Assembly: GCA_945892985.1 (NCBI GenBank)
Contig: CAMDDU010000034.1
Location: 1-47,285, forward strand
Length of the DNA: 47,285 bases
Direction: 5' to 3'
Source of the DNA: CAITSH01 sp945892985
GTDB lineage: Bacteria; Pseudomonadota; Gammaproteobacteria; Burkholderiales; SG8-39
The position numbers and the translations under genes are program-made. Under the pieces are notes generated by a model. The model searched no databases. It saw nothing but the letters and a program-made list of their open reading frames with translations, and was not told the DNA's origin. How positions within the stretch are numbered: position 1 is the first letter of the stretch; each line of letters opens with the position of its first letter. Shown here one piece after another: positions 24,176 to 32,924 of this stretch.

Positions 24176-25594
24176 CTAGCGTTTCAGGGCGACCACCCCC
24201 ACCACGCCGGTGCCGAGTACGGTGGTGAGAATCGAATAGGAGAAGCCCGCATTGGTCGCGCCGGCACCGGCGAAAAAACCGCTGACTGCAAGGGTGGAGG
24301 AGCTGTTGTTCAGGGTGTTGGCGCCGGTCGTAAAGTTGGTCGAGTTGCCCGAGCCGCTGAAGCTGGCGGTGCTGGTGTTCAGGGACATGCCGTTGATGGT
24401 GGCATTGAAGCTTTTTCCCGAAATCGATCCGGTGAAATTCACATTGACCACATTGCTGCTGAAGTTGCCGTTCAGCATTGCCGAATTGAGCGAGCCGGTG
24501 GCGCTGCCGTCTGAGGTCGTCGGTTTGGTCGAGCCCATCAAACTATAGCTGTACGTTGCGCCTGTTGGCAGGCTGGCGGCAGCAGTGGGCAGGCCGACGA
24601 CATAGTGAAATCCCGACGGATAGGTAGTGGACGTTCCGTTGACACTGACCGGACTTGTCCAGCGCCCCCAGGAAATAATGCCCTCTTTTGTGCCGAAATC
24701 GTCAGTGCTGCCCTTCAGGGTGTTGGTGGTCGAGCCATGGACGAAAGATGTCATCCTGCTATCGTCATCGAAGGTGGCGCTCACCGGAACGCCCAGGGCG
24801 GCGGTGCTGCCGGCAGTGGAGGCGACCGCGTAGCCGGCACCGGATACGAAGGACCTGTGCCCCGACCCAAGTTCCGTGCTGCCTGTCTCGGTACGGTTTT
24901 CCCCCGAAGAGAATGTCTTGTCGCTTGAGGATGTCTTGTCTTCAGTGACGAATGTTCTTTGCCGCCTGTTCTCGCCACTCGGCGCCGGTACGTTCGGTCC
25001 CTGGCTGGTCTGCTGCGGCGGCTTGCCCGGATCGGTGGCGGTGCCGGCCCTGCCGGCAGGAATGTCGAGTGATCCGGCGCCGGTGGTCAGTGTCCATACG
25101 CCGCTTGTGCCCTGGACGAGGGTCGAACCATCCGAGGCCACCGAAATGACCCCGCCGGTGCCGCGTATGCCTATCGTGGCGGTGGGCGTGCTGAGTCGAT
25201 AGGCGTCGCGGTTGCGACGGCCCACAAGGCCGGTTACGGTGCGCATTGCCCCTTTTACGAGATTGAAGAAGGCTTGTTCCAGTCCGTCGGACTTGTCATC
25301 GAACGCGTAGTTGGTGATGGAAAAATCAGTATTCGGTTGCAGCGAAACATAGGACCCGTCGGAGAAGCGAATTTGTGCGCGGCCACCGGCGTCGCTGATG
25401 ATGCGGTCGCCTGTCTTGACTTCGTTGCCCTTGGCCAGTTGGCGGGCGCCGCCCTTGCTGTCGGTGACGGTGACGTTGCCCGCGGTGAAGTCCACGCGGC
25501 CGGTGTTGGCCATGGCGGTATGGGCAAAGGCGGCCGAAATGGCTGCGAGCAGCAGGCCGCGTGAACTGGGTCGGAGGCGCAAGGAATGGCTCAT
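24176..25594 (-). CDS. Secreted FecR-domain protein with C-terminal TbpB-like barrel, putative T11SS cargo
   Basis: A 472-residue exported protein. The Sec signal peptide ends A-M-A-N (about 29); there is no lipobox Cys. The FecR domain (about 35-170) contains K-T-G-D-R-I-I-S-D-A-G-G-R-A and F-S-D-G-S-Y-V-S-L-Q-P-N-T. A Ser/Thr-rich, charged linker (about 180-255) follows. The C-terminal half reads W-G-R-W, long Gly/Ser/Thr/Asn-rich beta strands and ends with S-G-F-F-A-G-A-G-A-T-N-A-G-F-S-Y and G-V-V-A-L-K-R, typical of the TbpB-like beta-barrel domain carried by Slam/type XI cargo. By eye there are about eleven N-x-S/T sequons, ten of them in the C-terminal half. It lies 100 bases downstream of the Slam-type gene and just before a GT41 glycosyltransferase. 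Confidence 0.88.
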   Translation of the reverse strand: MSHSLRLRPSSRGLLLAAISAAFAHTAMANTGRVDFTAGNVTVTDSKGGARQLAKGNEVKTGDRIISDAGGRAQIRFSDGSYVSLQPNTDFSITNYAFDDKSDGLEQAFFNLVKGAMRTVTGLVGRRNRDAYRLSTPTATIGIRGTGGVISVASDGSTLVQGTSGVWTLTTGAGSLDIPAGRAGTATDPGKPPQQTSQGPNVPAPSGENRRQRTFVTEDKTSSSDKTFSSGENRTETGSTELGSGHRSFVSGAGYAVASTAGSTAALGVPVSATFDDDSRMTSFVHGSTTNTLKGSTDDFGTKEGIISWGRWTSPVSVNGTSTTYPSGFHYVVGLPTAAASLPTGATYSYSLMGSTKPTTSDGSATGSLNSAMLNGNFSSNVVNVNFTGSISGKSFNATINGMSLNTSTASFSGSGNSTNFTTGANTLNNSSSTLAVSGFFAGAGATNAGFSYSILTTVLGTGVVGVVALKR

Positions 25595-25694
25595 GGCTGA
25601 AGTCTTTGCAGGAAAATGGGACAGGGTGTATTAACCGCCAAAACGATCAAGCCGGACAGGAACTAAGTCACTTATACGGCCCTGGAATCGGGCT

Positions 25695-27023
25695 CTAGAA
25701 GTCTCGTCGCAGCAATACTGAAGCCATGCTGCGGGTGAATTTGCTGGTCGCGATATTCGACTTGTTGTCGGTATAGGAAATCTGCGGGCTAAGGGTCCAG
25801 CCCTGGGCGAAACTGTAATTGACGCCGGCGCGAAGGTCGGATTGCTCGTCCGCGCGTTGGGTCAGGAAGAGCGGTTCCTGCCCGTCATAGCGGCGTTGCT
25901 CGACGCTGACAGAGACAAACAATACCGTCTGGACGGCAATGTCCAGTTGGCCGCCGATGCGGGCGCCAAGCGGCTTGTGTCCGAGGTGTCTCACCCCCGG
26001 TGCGGTTTCTTTTTCCTCGCCGGCATAGATGCTGCCGAATACCACCGCATTACGCGACCCGCCAAGGCCCTCGGCAAACGCCAGCCCGTAGATGCCGCGG
26101 CGTGCATTGCGAATGGCCTGCGACGGATAGCGCAGGTCTGAGGTTTGCGTGAACGCGGTGATGGAGCGCGTGTCGCTGAAGTAATGCTGCCATTGGGCCA
26201 CCAGGCCAGTGGTGTCGCGATAGCGCGTGTTGTCGACGCTGAAGCTCTGCACTTGCACGCCTGCCGAGACGGCTTCCTTGCCGCGCGCCCAGCGCGCTCC
26301 GAGATTGCCGTCTATCGAATTAGTGTCGAACTGCTTTTGCGTGCTGTTGAGCTTGCCGTTGACCGCAGCGCCGGCGAGCAGCGCCCATTCTTCCGTGATT
26401 GGCTGAACTAGATTGACGCCGCCGGCAAGGCTGGTGAAGTTGTCGCCAATGCTGGTGCCGCCGGCGCCAAGGTTGACGACCGCGCCGCCCAGTGCCGGAA
26501 GTGCAACCTGTCTGTTGCCGGTGGCGCTGTTAACGTTGCTGTCGGTGCCGACGCCCAATTCAAAGTAGGCCGACAGACGGCGCCCGTCTGCTATCAATGC
26601 ACCAAGCAGCCGGTCTATGGTTTGCTTGACCGCATCCGGGGGGTTGCTGGCGAGCACGTTCTGCAACTCGCGTTTGGCATTTTCGCGTTCCCCCAGTTCC
26701 ACATAGGCGCGGGCAATCTCGGCGCGCGCCTGCTGGTAGTCGGGGTTGACTGCGAGGACGCGCTCTAGCGCGAAGACGGCCTGCTGCGCATCGCCGGCAT
26801 CCAGTGCGGCGAGGCCAAGCAGGTAGTCGTATTCAAGATTTCCGGCGCGGTCGCCTTCCAGCGGCAGCAAGAGCTCAAGCGCTGCTTTGGGATTTTTCTG
26901 CGCAACCATGCCCCGAGCGCGGTCGAGTACGTCATCCGCGAGCGCGAGGTTTTGCCAAGATGAAAGCAAAACAATGGCGCCGAAGAAAATGGCTTTAAAA
27001 GTCTTTGTGTTTTTTTGTTTCAC
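25695..27023 (-). CDS. Slam/DUF560-type outer-membrane protein, TPR plus beta-barrel (putative T11SS)
   Basis: A 442-residue outer-membrane protein. The signal peptide ends L-A-L-A (29). Residues about 32-140 are TPR repeats (A-A-L-D-A-G-D-A-Q-Q-A-V-F-A-L-E-R-V-L, then A-R-A-Y-V-E-L-G-E-R-E-N-A). From about 150 a beta-barrel begins with Y-F-E-L-G-V-G-T-D-S-N-V-N, a typical DUF560 start, and alternating strands run to the C-terminal Phe (L-L-R-R-D-F), the BAM recognition signal. The architecture matches Slam, the outer-membrane channel of the type XI secretion system. Length is slightly below Neisseria Slam1. The next gene encodes a likely cargo. Upstream DNA is unusually AT-rich and probably holds the operon promoter. 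Confidence 0.88.
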   Translation of the reverse strand: MKQKNTKTFKAIFFGAIVLLSSWQNLALADDVLDRARGMVAQKNPKAALELLLPLEGDRAGNLEYDYLLGLAALDAGDAQQAVFALERVLAVNPDYQQARAEIARAYVELGERENAKRELQNVLASNPPDAVKQTIDRLLGALIADGRRLSAYFELGVGTDSNVNSATGNRQVALPALGGAVVNLGAGGTSIGDNFTSLAGGVNLVQPITEEWALLAGAAVNGKLNSTQKQFDTNSIDGNLGARWARGKEAVSAGVQVQSFSVDNTRYRDTTGLVAQWQHYFSDTRSITAFTQTSDLRYPSQAIRNARRGIYGLAFAEGLGGSRNAVVFGSIYAGEEKETAPGVRHLGHKPLGARIGGQLDIAVQTVLFVSVSVEQRRYDGQEPLFLTQRADEQSDLRAGVNYSFAQGWTLSPQISYTDNKSNIATSKFTRSMASVLLRRDF

Positions 27024-27100
27024 TTTAAATACAATATTTTATGTTTTGAATGTTAATGTCTAATATTATCATAAGCAAAAAAAACAGGCAAAGCCGGCAT
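27024..27100 (-). promoter_or_regulatory. AT-rich upstream region of the secretion operon, weak Fur-like site
   Basis: This stretch is far more AT-rich than its surroundings. On the minus strand the 19 bases at 27076-27058 read GCTTATGATAATATTAGAC, which agree with the Fur consensus at about 12 of 19 positions by hand alignment. Several TATAAT-like hexamers are possible, so I do not fix a promoter. Iron control would fit a FecR/Slam-type locus but is speculative. Confidence 0.35.
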
Positions 27101-27191
27101 CGGCATGGCTTATTGCGTTATGGCTCGGGGCCCAATCCTGATCAGACCTGTTCGCTGCAGAGCTTGCAGTCAGGCCAAAATCAGCGGTAAA

Positions 27192-29129
27192 TCAGCGACT
27201 GGCGCGGGTTTTCAGGTGGTGCATGGGGCCGCCGCGGAAGGGCGCGAAGCCTGTGCCGAAGATCAGCCCGGCGTCAGCCAGATCGGCGTCGGCGACGATG
27301 CCCTCGGCGACGACTTTTTGTGTTTCATCCAGGTACGGACGTATCAGGCGCTCAATCAACCCTTGGTCAATGTTTCCCGTCGGGTGTTTCTGCGGTTTGC
27401 CCTTGATCCATTGGTAAAAGCCGCCAGCGGTTTTTTTGCCCAGTTTGCCGGCGTTAACCAGTTCCATCAGGCGTTTGGGCGGCTCGGCATTCGCACCTGC
27501 AAGCGCCGTTCCGGCGTGCACGCAAATATCCAGGCCCACGGTGTCTGCCAGTTCAATCGGCCCCATGGGCATGCCGAATTGTTCCATCGCCGCGTCGATG
27601 GTCTCGATCGCGATTCCTTCGTCGGCCATGCGAAACGCATTGGCCATATAAGGACCGAGCACACGGTTGACCAAAAAGCCCGCGGAGTCCTTGACGTGCA
27701 GCGGCAGCTTGTCGATCTGGCGCACGAAGGCGGCGGCGTTGCCCGCGATCGCCGCGTCGGTGTTGCCGGCCGAGACGATTTCGACCAGTTGCATCTGCGG
27801 TACCGGATTGAAGAAATGTATGCCGACAAGACGCGAGGGGCGGGCAAGGTTTGCGGCGATATCCGCCAGTTTCAGGCTTGACGTATTTGTGGCCATTATC
27901 GCGCCCGGCTTGGCGATTTTTTCCAGGTTCGCGAAAAGTGCTCGCTTCGCCTCAAGGTTTTCGAAAATAGCCTCGATGATCACATCGGCGTGGCGTGCCC
28001 CGTCGCCCGTGATATCGGGAACCATCAGGTCAGTCGCATCGCGGATGCGCGCCTTGTCGCGCAGGCGGCGTTGGAACAGTTGGGCGGCGCGTTGCATTGC
28101 CGGGGCGATGCGTTCTGCGTTCTGGTCTTGCAGCGTCACCGTCAACCCGCGCATCGCGCACACCGCCGCGATGTCGCCACCCATTACGCCGGCACCGATG
28201 ATATGCACGTGCTTTGCCGTGAAGCTGCTGTCCTTGCCCAACGCCTTCATGCGTTCCTGTAAAAAGAAAATGCGAATCAGGTTGCGCGCCGTATCGCCCT
28301 CAATGAGTGTGGCCACCGATGCCCGATCGCCGGGCGGTGGCGCAAACGGATCGCCATCGTATTTTTGCCACAGGTCAAGGATGGCATAGGGTGCCGGGTA
28401 GTGCTCGCGCCGCGCCTTTGTGGCAAGTTGCTTGCGCGCCTGCGCGGCGACGATGCCCTTGAGCGGGCCGTTCATGAGCGCCATCAGGAAGGGCAGTTTG
28501 CGCGCGGGCGGCGCCTCCATCAGCATCATGCGCGCCGTGTTCTCCATGATGCGCGGCGGCACGCTTGCATCAACGAGTCCCATTTTCCGGGCGCGTTTGG
28601 CGTCTATGCTTTTTCCCGTCATCAGCATGTCCAGCGCTGCGGCCGGCCCGACAAGGCGCGGCAGGCGCTTCACGCCACCCCACGCAGGCAGGATGCCGAG
28701 CATGACTTCGGGCAGTGCCATGCGGGTTTTCGGATCATCCACGGCCACACGGTAGCGGCAGGCCAGTGCGAGTTCCAGACCGCCGCCCATGCAAAATCCG
28801 CGCACCAGCGCCAGTGTCGGAAAGGGCAGGGAGGCGAGCTTGTTGAGCACGTCCCAGCCGCGGCGCACGATGGCGAGGCCATCGGCGGCCGAACGGATCG
28901 CTGCGAACTCTTCCACGTCCGCGCCGGCGATGAACCCCGATGCTTTGGCCGAACATATGATCAGGCCTCGCGGCGGCGCGGCGGCGAGCGCATCGAGGAT
29001 GGTGCTCAATTCGGCAATGACCCCGCCCGATAAGGTGTTGGTTGCGCTACCGGCCTTGTCAAAGCGAAGCCAGGTGAGATTGTCGCCATCGGTGTCGAGT
29101 TTCCAATGCAGGTAGGCACGCGTGTTCAA
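27192..29129 (-). CDS. Bifunctional enoyl-CoA hydratase / 3-hydroxyacyl-CoA dehydrogenase (FadB/FadJ type)
   Basis: A 645-residue multifunctional beta-oxidation alpha subunit. The hydratase part (about 10-190) keeps the oxyanion loops S-G-F-I-A-G-A-D and G-G-G-L-E-L-A-L-A, with Glu in that loop and in L-P-E-V-M-L-G. The dehydrogenase part starts G-A-G-V-M-G-G-D-I-A (about 315) and keeps N-T-S-S-L and the catalytic His in H-F-F-N-P-V. The protein stops soon after F-G-T-G-F-A-P-F-R-G-G-P, so the about 50-residue tail of E. coli FadB is absent. TTG 29129 is chosen: GGAGG lies 5 bases upstream and TTGA overlaps the thiolase stop. Frame extension to 29519 reads antisense-like junk inside the thiolase gene. 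Confidence 0.93.
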   Translation of the reverse strand: MNTRAYLHWKLDTDGDNLTWLRFDKAGSATNTLSGGVIAELSTILDALAAAPPRGLIICSAKASGFIAGADVEEFAAIRSAADGLAIVRRGWDVLNKLASLPFPTLALVRGFCMGGGLELALACRYRVAVDDPKTRMALPEVMLGILPAWGGVKRLPRLVGPAAALDMLMTGKSIDAKRARKMGLVDASVPPRIMENTARMMLMEAPPARKLPFLMALMNGPLKGIVAAQARKQLATKARREHYPAPYAILDLWQKYDGDPFAPPPGDRASVATLIEGDTARNLIRIFFLQERMKALGKDSSFTAKHVHIIGAGVMGGDIAAVCAMRGLTVTLQDQNAERIAPAMQRAAQLFQRRLRDKARIRDATDLMVPDITGDGARHADVIIEAIFENLEAKRALFANLEKIAKPGAIMATNTSSLKLADIAANLARPSRLVGIHFFNPVPQMQLVEIVSAGNTDAAIAGNAAAFVRQIDKLPLHVKDSAGFLVNRVLGPYMANAFRMADEGIAIETIDAAMEQFGMPMGPIELADTVGLDICVHAGTALAGANAEPPKRLMELVNAGKLGKKTAGGFYQWIKGKPQKHPTGNIDQGLIERLIRPYLDETQKVVAEGIVADADLADAGLIFGTGFAPFRGGPMHHLKTRASR

Positions 29130-30433
29130 AGTGCCTCCACCAGCATTGCGCCGCCGAGTCCACCGCCGATGCAAATTGAGGCCATGCCCTTTTTGCCGCC
29201 TGTTCGCTTGAGCACATGCAGCAGGTGGAGCACGATGCGCGTGCCCGAGGCGCCGACCGGGTGGCCCAGCGCGATGGCGCCGCCGTCGACGTTCAGTTTT
29301 TGCATGTCCAGCGCACCCATGGCGTGATCGAGGCCGAGTTCGTCGCGGCAATAGGCATCGCTTGCCCATGCCGCAACGCAACCGAGCAGTTGTGCGGCAA
29401 AGGCCTCGTTGATCTCCCAGGCATCGAGGTCGTTCAATGCGAGATCGTGGCGCTGCAGTATGGGGGTCGCGGCGTGCACCGGGCCCAAGCCCATCTGGGC
29501 CGGGTCGAGGCCCGCCCACTGACGGTCGAGGATGCGGCCAAGCGGCGTCAGGCCGTGGCGTTGCACCGCCTCTTCGCCTGCCAGCAGCACCCAGGCCGCG
29601 CCATCGGTGATCTGCGAGGAATTGCCTGCCGTGACATTGCCGTACTTGCGGTCGAAAAAGGGCTTTAACTTGGCGAGATTTTCGGCGGTGGAGTCGGCGC
29701 GCATGCCGTCATCGCCGGTGTACAGCGCGCCGTTCGGTCCGTAGAGCGGGGCGATCTCGGCCTGCAGTCCGTCGTGGGCCTTGTCGAGCACGCCGGCCTG
29801 CTGCGATGCGATGACGCGCGCATGGCTGCCCGCCGCGTATTCGTCCATTTGCCTGCGCGTGATGCCGAAACGGTGGGCGACGTTCTCCGCCGTCTGCCCC
29901 ATCAGCAGGCCGCATACCGGATCGGTGAGACCGCGCATGATACCGATCACCGGATTGAACAGTTCGCGTGGTTTGAGCTTGAGAAACAGGGCGAGTTTTT
30001 GCGCCGTCGTTCGGGCGGCCATAAAGGCCGAGAACCACATCACCATGCGGTCCGAGTAAAGCAGCGGCGCGTGCGACAGCGCATCGGTGCCGCCGGCGAG
30101 CACCAGTTGCGCGCGCCCGCTCTGGATGTTGGCCATGGCCGAGTCGATGGACTGCATGCCCGAGGCGCAGTTGCGCATCACCGTCCAGCCCGGGACTTTG
30201 AAGCCGCAGCCCATGCGTAGCGCGGCGACGCGGCCGATGTTCACCTCGTCGACCGAGGGTGCAGCGCAACCCAGAATGACCTCATCGAGCTCGGTCGGCG
30301 CGAAGGGCTGGCGCGACAGCAGCACTTTTCCGGCAGCCGTCGCAAGGTCGCCGGCCGCGAACGGGCCCGGCTTGTTGCGCGATTTAAGAAAGGGCGTGCG
30401 GCAGCCGTCGATGATGTAAACGGGTTGGTTCAT
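29126..30433 (-). CDS. Acetyl-CoA C-acyltransferase (beta-ketothiolase, FadA/FadI type)
   Basis: A 435-residue degradative thiolase that cleaves 3-ketoacyl-CoA. The nucleophile is Cys89 in R-N-C-A-S-G-M-Q-S. The later catalytic motifs N-E-A-F-A-A, G-G-A-I-A-L-G-H-P-V-G-A-S-G and C-I-G-G-G-L-G-G-A are intact. Length (435) and the inserted loop around L-K-P-R-E-L-F-N-P resemble FadI and mitochondrial trifunctional beta subunits more than the 387-residue FadA. It lies between fadE (16-base gap) and the alpha subunit (4-base overlap), so the three form a beta-oxidation operon. Confidence 0.94.
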   Translation of the reverse strand: MNQPVYIIDGCRTPFLKSRNKPGPFAAGDLATAAGKVLLSRQPFAPTELDEVILGCAAPSVDEVNIGRVAALRMGCGFKVPGWTVMRNCASGMQSIDSAMANIQSGRAQLVLAGGTDALSHAPLLYSDRMVMWFSAFMAARTTAQKLALFLKLKPRELFNPVIGIMRGLTDPVCGLLMGQTAENVAHRFGITRRQMDEYAAGSHARVIASQQAGVLDKAHDGLQAEIAPLYGPNGALYTGDDGMRADSTAENLAKLKPFFDRKYGNVTAGNSSQITDGAAWVLLAGEEAVQRHGLTPLGRILDRQWAGLDPAQMGLGPVHAATPILQRHDLALNDLDAWEINEAFAAQLLGCVAAWASDAYCRDELGLDHAMGALDMQKLNVDGGAIALGHPVGASGTRIVLHLLHVLKRTGGKKGMASICIGGGLGGAMLVEAL

Positions 30434-30449
30434 GGGTTTTTCTGAGGGC

Positions 30450-32924
30450 TCATGTCGCGGCGTTTTGCGCCGCCGGTTGCAGCAGTGCGGCGCGTCCGAA
30501 ATCTTGTGGAAAGTGGTCCACGCGTATCACCTCATCGCGCAGGGTGCGGGTGCGCTCGAGGTGGGCGTGATCTTCGTTGCTGATGACGCCGGCGGCGAGC
30601 GCCGCCGCGACCAGTTCCTGCGGCGTGCGTCCGGAAATGGATTTTGCCTTTTGTGCGTTGCGGATTGTCGTTTCTATGCCTTCGGCCTTGACGGTGGCGA
30701 CGAGCGCCGCTTCGAGGCAACCTATGCCTTCGTCCTCGTTTTTTGGCAGATACATGCCGGCGGTGAGGCGGTCGCGCGTAGCGGAGGGCTCTATCAGCAG
30801 GCGCGCAACGCGGTGACCCAATTCGTCCGTGGGTGGCGAGAGTCGCGCACCCAGCGGGAAGACGATGCGCCTGAGGCCCCAGCACAGCATGGTGTTGGGG
30901 TAGTTTGATACGATCCCGCGCAGGGCGTCCTGGATGCGGTAGAGCGCATCCTGCATCGCCCAGTGCATGAGCGGCGCATCGGCGTCCTCGCGGCCATCCT
31001 CTTCAAAACGCTTTAGCGTGGCCGAGCACAGGTACATCAGGGACAGCACATCGCCCAGGCGGGCGGAGAGTTTTTCCTTGCGCTTGAGTTCGCCGCCGTA
31101 GAACAGCATCGACACGTCGCACAAGCAGGCAAAGGCGGCCGCGTAGCGGTTGAGTTGCGCGTAGTAGTAGTGCGTCTGTGGCGCGGCGCCCGAGGGGCCG
31201 CCCGGTATCAGTCGGCCGAAAATACCCAGTACGAAAGCGCGCGCCGTGTTGCTGATGGTGAAGCCGATGTGGCCGAACAGTGCCGCGTCGAAATCGGCCA
31301 CCGCCTTGTCGCGCTTGTCCTCGAACGTGGCGGCAATTTCCTTCAGTACATAAGGATGGCAGCGTATCGCGCCCTGGCCGAAAATGATCAGGCTGCGGGT
31401 GAGGATGTTGGCGCCCTCGACTGTGATGGCGATGGGCAGTTGCTGGTAGGCGCGGCCCATGAAATTGGCAGGCCCGAGGCAGATGCCCTTGCCACCGAGT
31501 ATGTCCATGGCATCGTTGACGCAGATGCGGCCGCGTTCAGTGAGGTGGTATTTGACGATGGCCGAGATCACCGAAGGCTTTTCCCCCTGGTCGAGGCCGG
31601 ATACGGTAAACAGGCGCGTGGCGTCCATCATGTAGAGATTGCCGCCTATGCGCGCAAGCGCCTCTTCTATACCCTCGAACTTGCCGATGGCGGTTTTGAA
31701 CTGCCTGCGCACGCGCGCATAGGCGCCGGTGGCACGTGCAGCAAGCTTGCCATAACCCACGCCCGAGGTCGGCAGCGAAATCGAACGGCCGGCGGCAAGG
31801 CACTCCATCAGCATGCGCCAGCCCTGACCGGCCAGCTCCGGGCCGCCAATGATCCAGTCCAGGGGCATGAACACGTCCTTGCCCCAGTTGGGGCCGTTCT
31901 GGAAGGTTGCGTTGAGCGGCATGTGGCGCATGCCGATGTTCACGCCCGCCGTGTCCGTGGGTACCAGCGCGCAGGTTATGCCGAGGTCCTCCCTTCCGCC
32001 AAACTGTTCGCCAAGCAGGTGGTCCGGGTCGTACAGCCGGAAAGCCAGGCCGAGCAGCGTCGCAATCGGACCGAGGGTGATATAGCGTTTTTCCCAGGTC
32101 ACGCGCATGCCCAGCACCTCACGGCCGCCCCACATGCCTTTGCAGACGATGCCCAGGTCGGGAATCGACGCGGCATCCGACCCGGCGTTTGGATTGGTGA
32201 GGCCGAAGCAGGGGATCTCCAATCCTTTGGCCAGGCGCGGCAGGTAGTGGTTTTTTTGTTCTTCTGTGCCGTAATGCAGCAGCAGTTCGGCCGGTCCCAG
32301 CGAGTTGGGCACCATGACCGATACCGCCGCGGCGCCGCAACGGGTGGAGAGTTTCATCACCACTTGTGAGTGCGCGTAGGCCGAGAACTGCTTGCCACCG
32401 TAGGCCTTGGGAATGATCATGCCGAGAAAACCTTTGTCCTTGATGTACTGCCAGACATGCGGTGGCAAATCCTGATGGATGTGGGTGGAGTCCCAATCCA
32501 CGGCGATGCGACACAGTTCCTCAGTTTCGTTGTCGAGAAAATCCACTTCCTCGGCCGAGAGCTTGGCCGGGGGCAGGGCGAGCAGTTTGTTCCAGTCGGG
32601 CTTGCCGGAAAACAGGTCGCCGTCCCACCACACCGTGCCGGCGTCGATGGCATCGCGCTCGGTTTGCGACATGGCCGGCATGATGCGGCGGAACCCGGCG
32701 AGGGCGGGGCCGCTGACCAGCGCGCAGCGCAATGCCGGAATGTTTAGTGCCAGCGCAGCAGCGAGAAATGCCAAGTCTGCGCCAAGCATCCACCAAGTGA
32801 ATCCACTGGCGCTGGTGAGCACGTAAAGCATGCCGGCGAGCGCCGCGGTCCAGGCAAGGCCGGGTGCGCGAATATAGGCGAGAGCCAGCAGAACGACGAG
32901 GGAACACGCAAGAAATTCGATCAT
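30450..32924 (-). CDS. fadE: Acyl-CoA dehydrogenase FadE
   Basis: An 824-residue membrane-associated acyl-CoA dehydrogenase of the FadE class (E. coli FadE is about 814). The N-terminus has two or three hydrophobic segments (about 3-20, 25-65). The dehydrogenase core follows, with K-G-F-L-G-M-I-I-P-K-A-Y-G-G, G-L-T-N-P-N-A-G-S-D-A-A-S and G-K-F-E-G-I-E-E-A-L-A-R-I-G-G. The extra C-terminal helical domain beyond about 600 is typical. It carries out the first step of fatty acid beta-oxidation. AAAGGAG precedes the ATG by 7 bases. It is first in an operon with a thiolase and a bifunctional hydratase/dehydrogenase. Confidence 0.96.
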   Translation of the reverse strand: MIEFLACSLVVLLALAYIRAPGLAWTAALAGMLYVLTSASGFTWWMLGADLAFLAAALALNIPALRCALVSGPALAGFRRIMPAMSQTERDAIDAGTVWWDGDLFSGKPDWNKLLALPPAKLSAEEVDFLDNETEELCRIAVDWDSTHIHQDLPPHVWQYIKDKGFLGMIIPKAYGGKQFSAYAHSQVVMKLSTRCGAAAVSVMVPNSLGPAELLLHYGTEEQKNHYLPRLAKGLEIPCFGLTNPNAGSDAASIPDLGIVCKGMWGGREVLGMRVTWEKRYITLGPIATLLGLAFRLYDPDHLLGEQFGGREDLGITCALVPTDTAGVNIGMRHMPLNATFQNGPNWGKDVFMPLDWIIGGPELAGQGWRMLMECLAAGRSISLPTSGVGYGKLAARATGAYARVRRQFKTAIGKFEGIEEALARIGGNLYMMDATRLFTVSGLDQGEKPSVISAIVKYHLTERGRICVNDAMDILGGKGICLGPANFMGRAYQQLPIAITVEGANILTRSLIIFGQGAIRCHPYVLKEIAATFEDKRDKAVADFDAALFGHIGFTISNTARAFVLGIFGRLIPGGPSGAAPQTHYYYAQLNRYAAAFACLCDVSMLFYGGELKRKEKLSARLGDVLSLMYLCSATLKRFEEDGREDADAPLMHWAMQDALYRIQDALRGIVSNYPNTMLCWGLRRIVFPLGARLSPPTDELGHRVARLLIEPSATRDRLTAGMYLPKNEDEGIGCLEAALVATVKAEGIETTIRNAQKAKSISGRTPQELVAAALAAGVISNEDHAHLERTRTLRDEVIRVDHFPQDFGRAALLQPAAQNAAT

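Noticed and set aside
29130..29519. N-terminal extension of the hydratase/dehydrogenase frame
   Set aside because: It reads inside the thiolase gene in another frame. A TTG with a good GGAGG site at 29129 explains the true start.
31155..32369. A 404-codon open frame on the plus strand
   Set aside because: It is antisense to fadE. High GC content keeps the opposite strand open; no recognisable domain.
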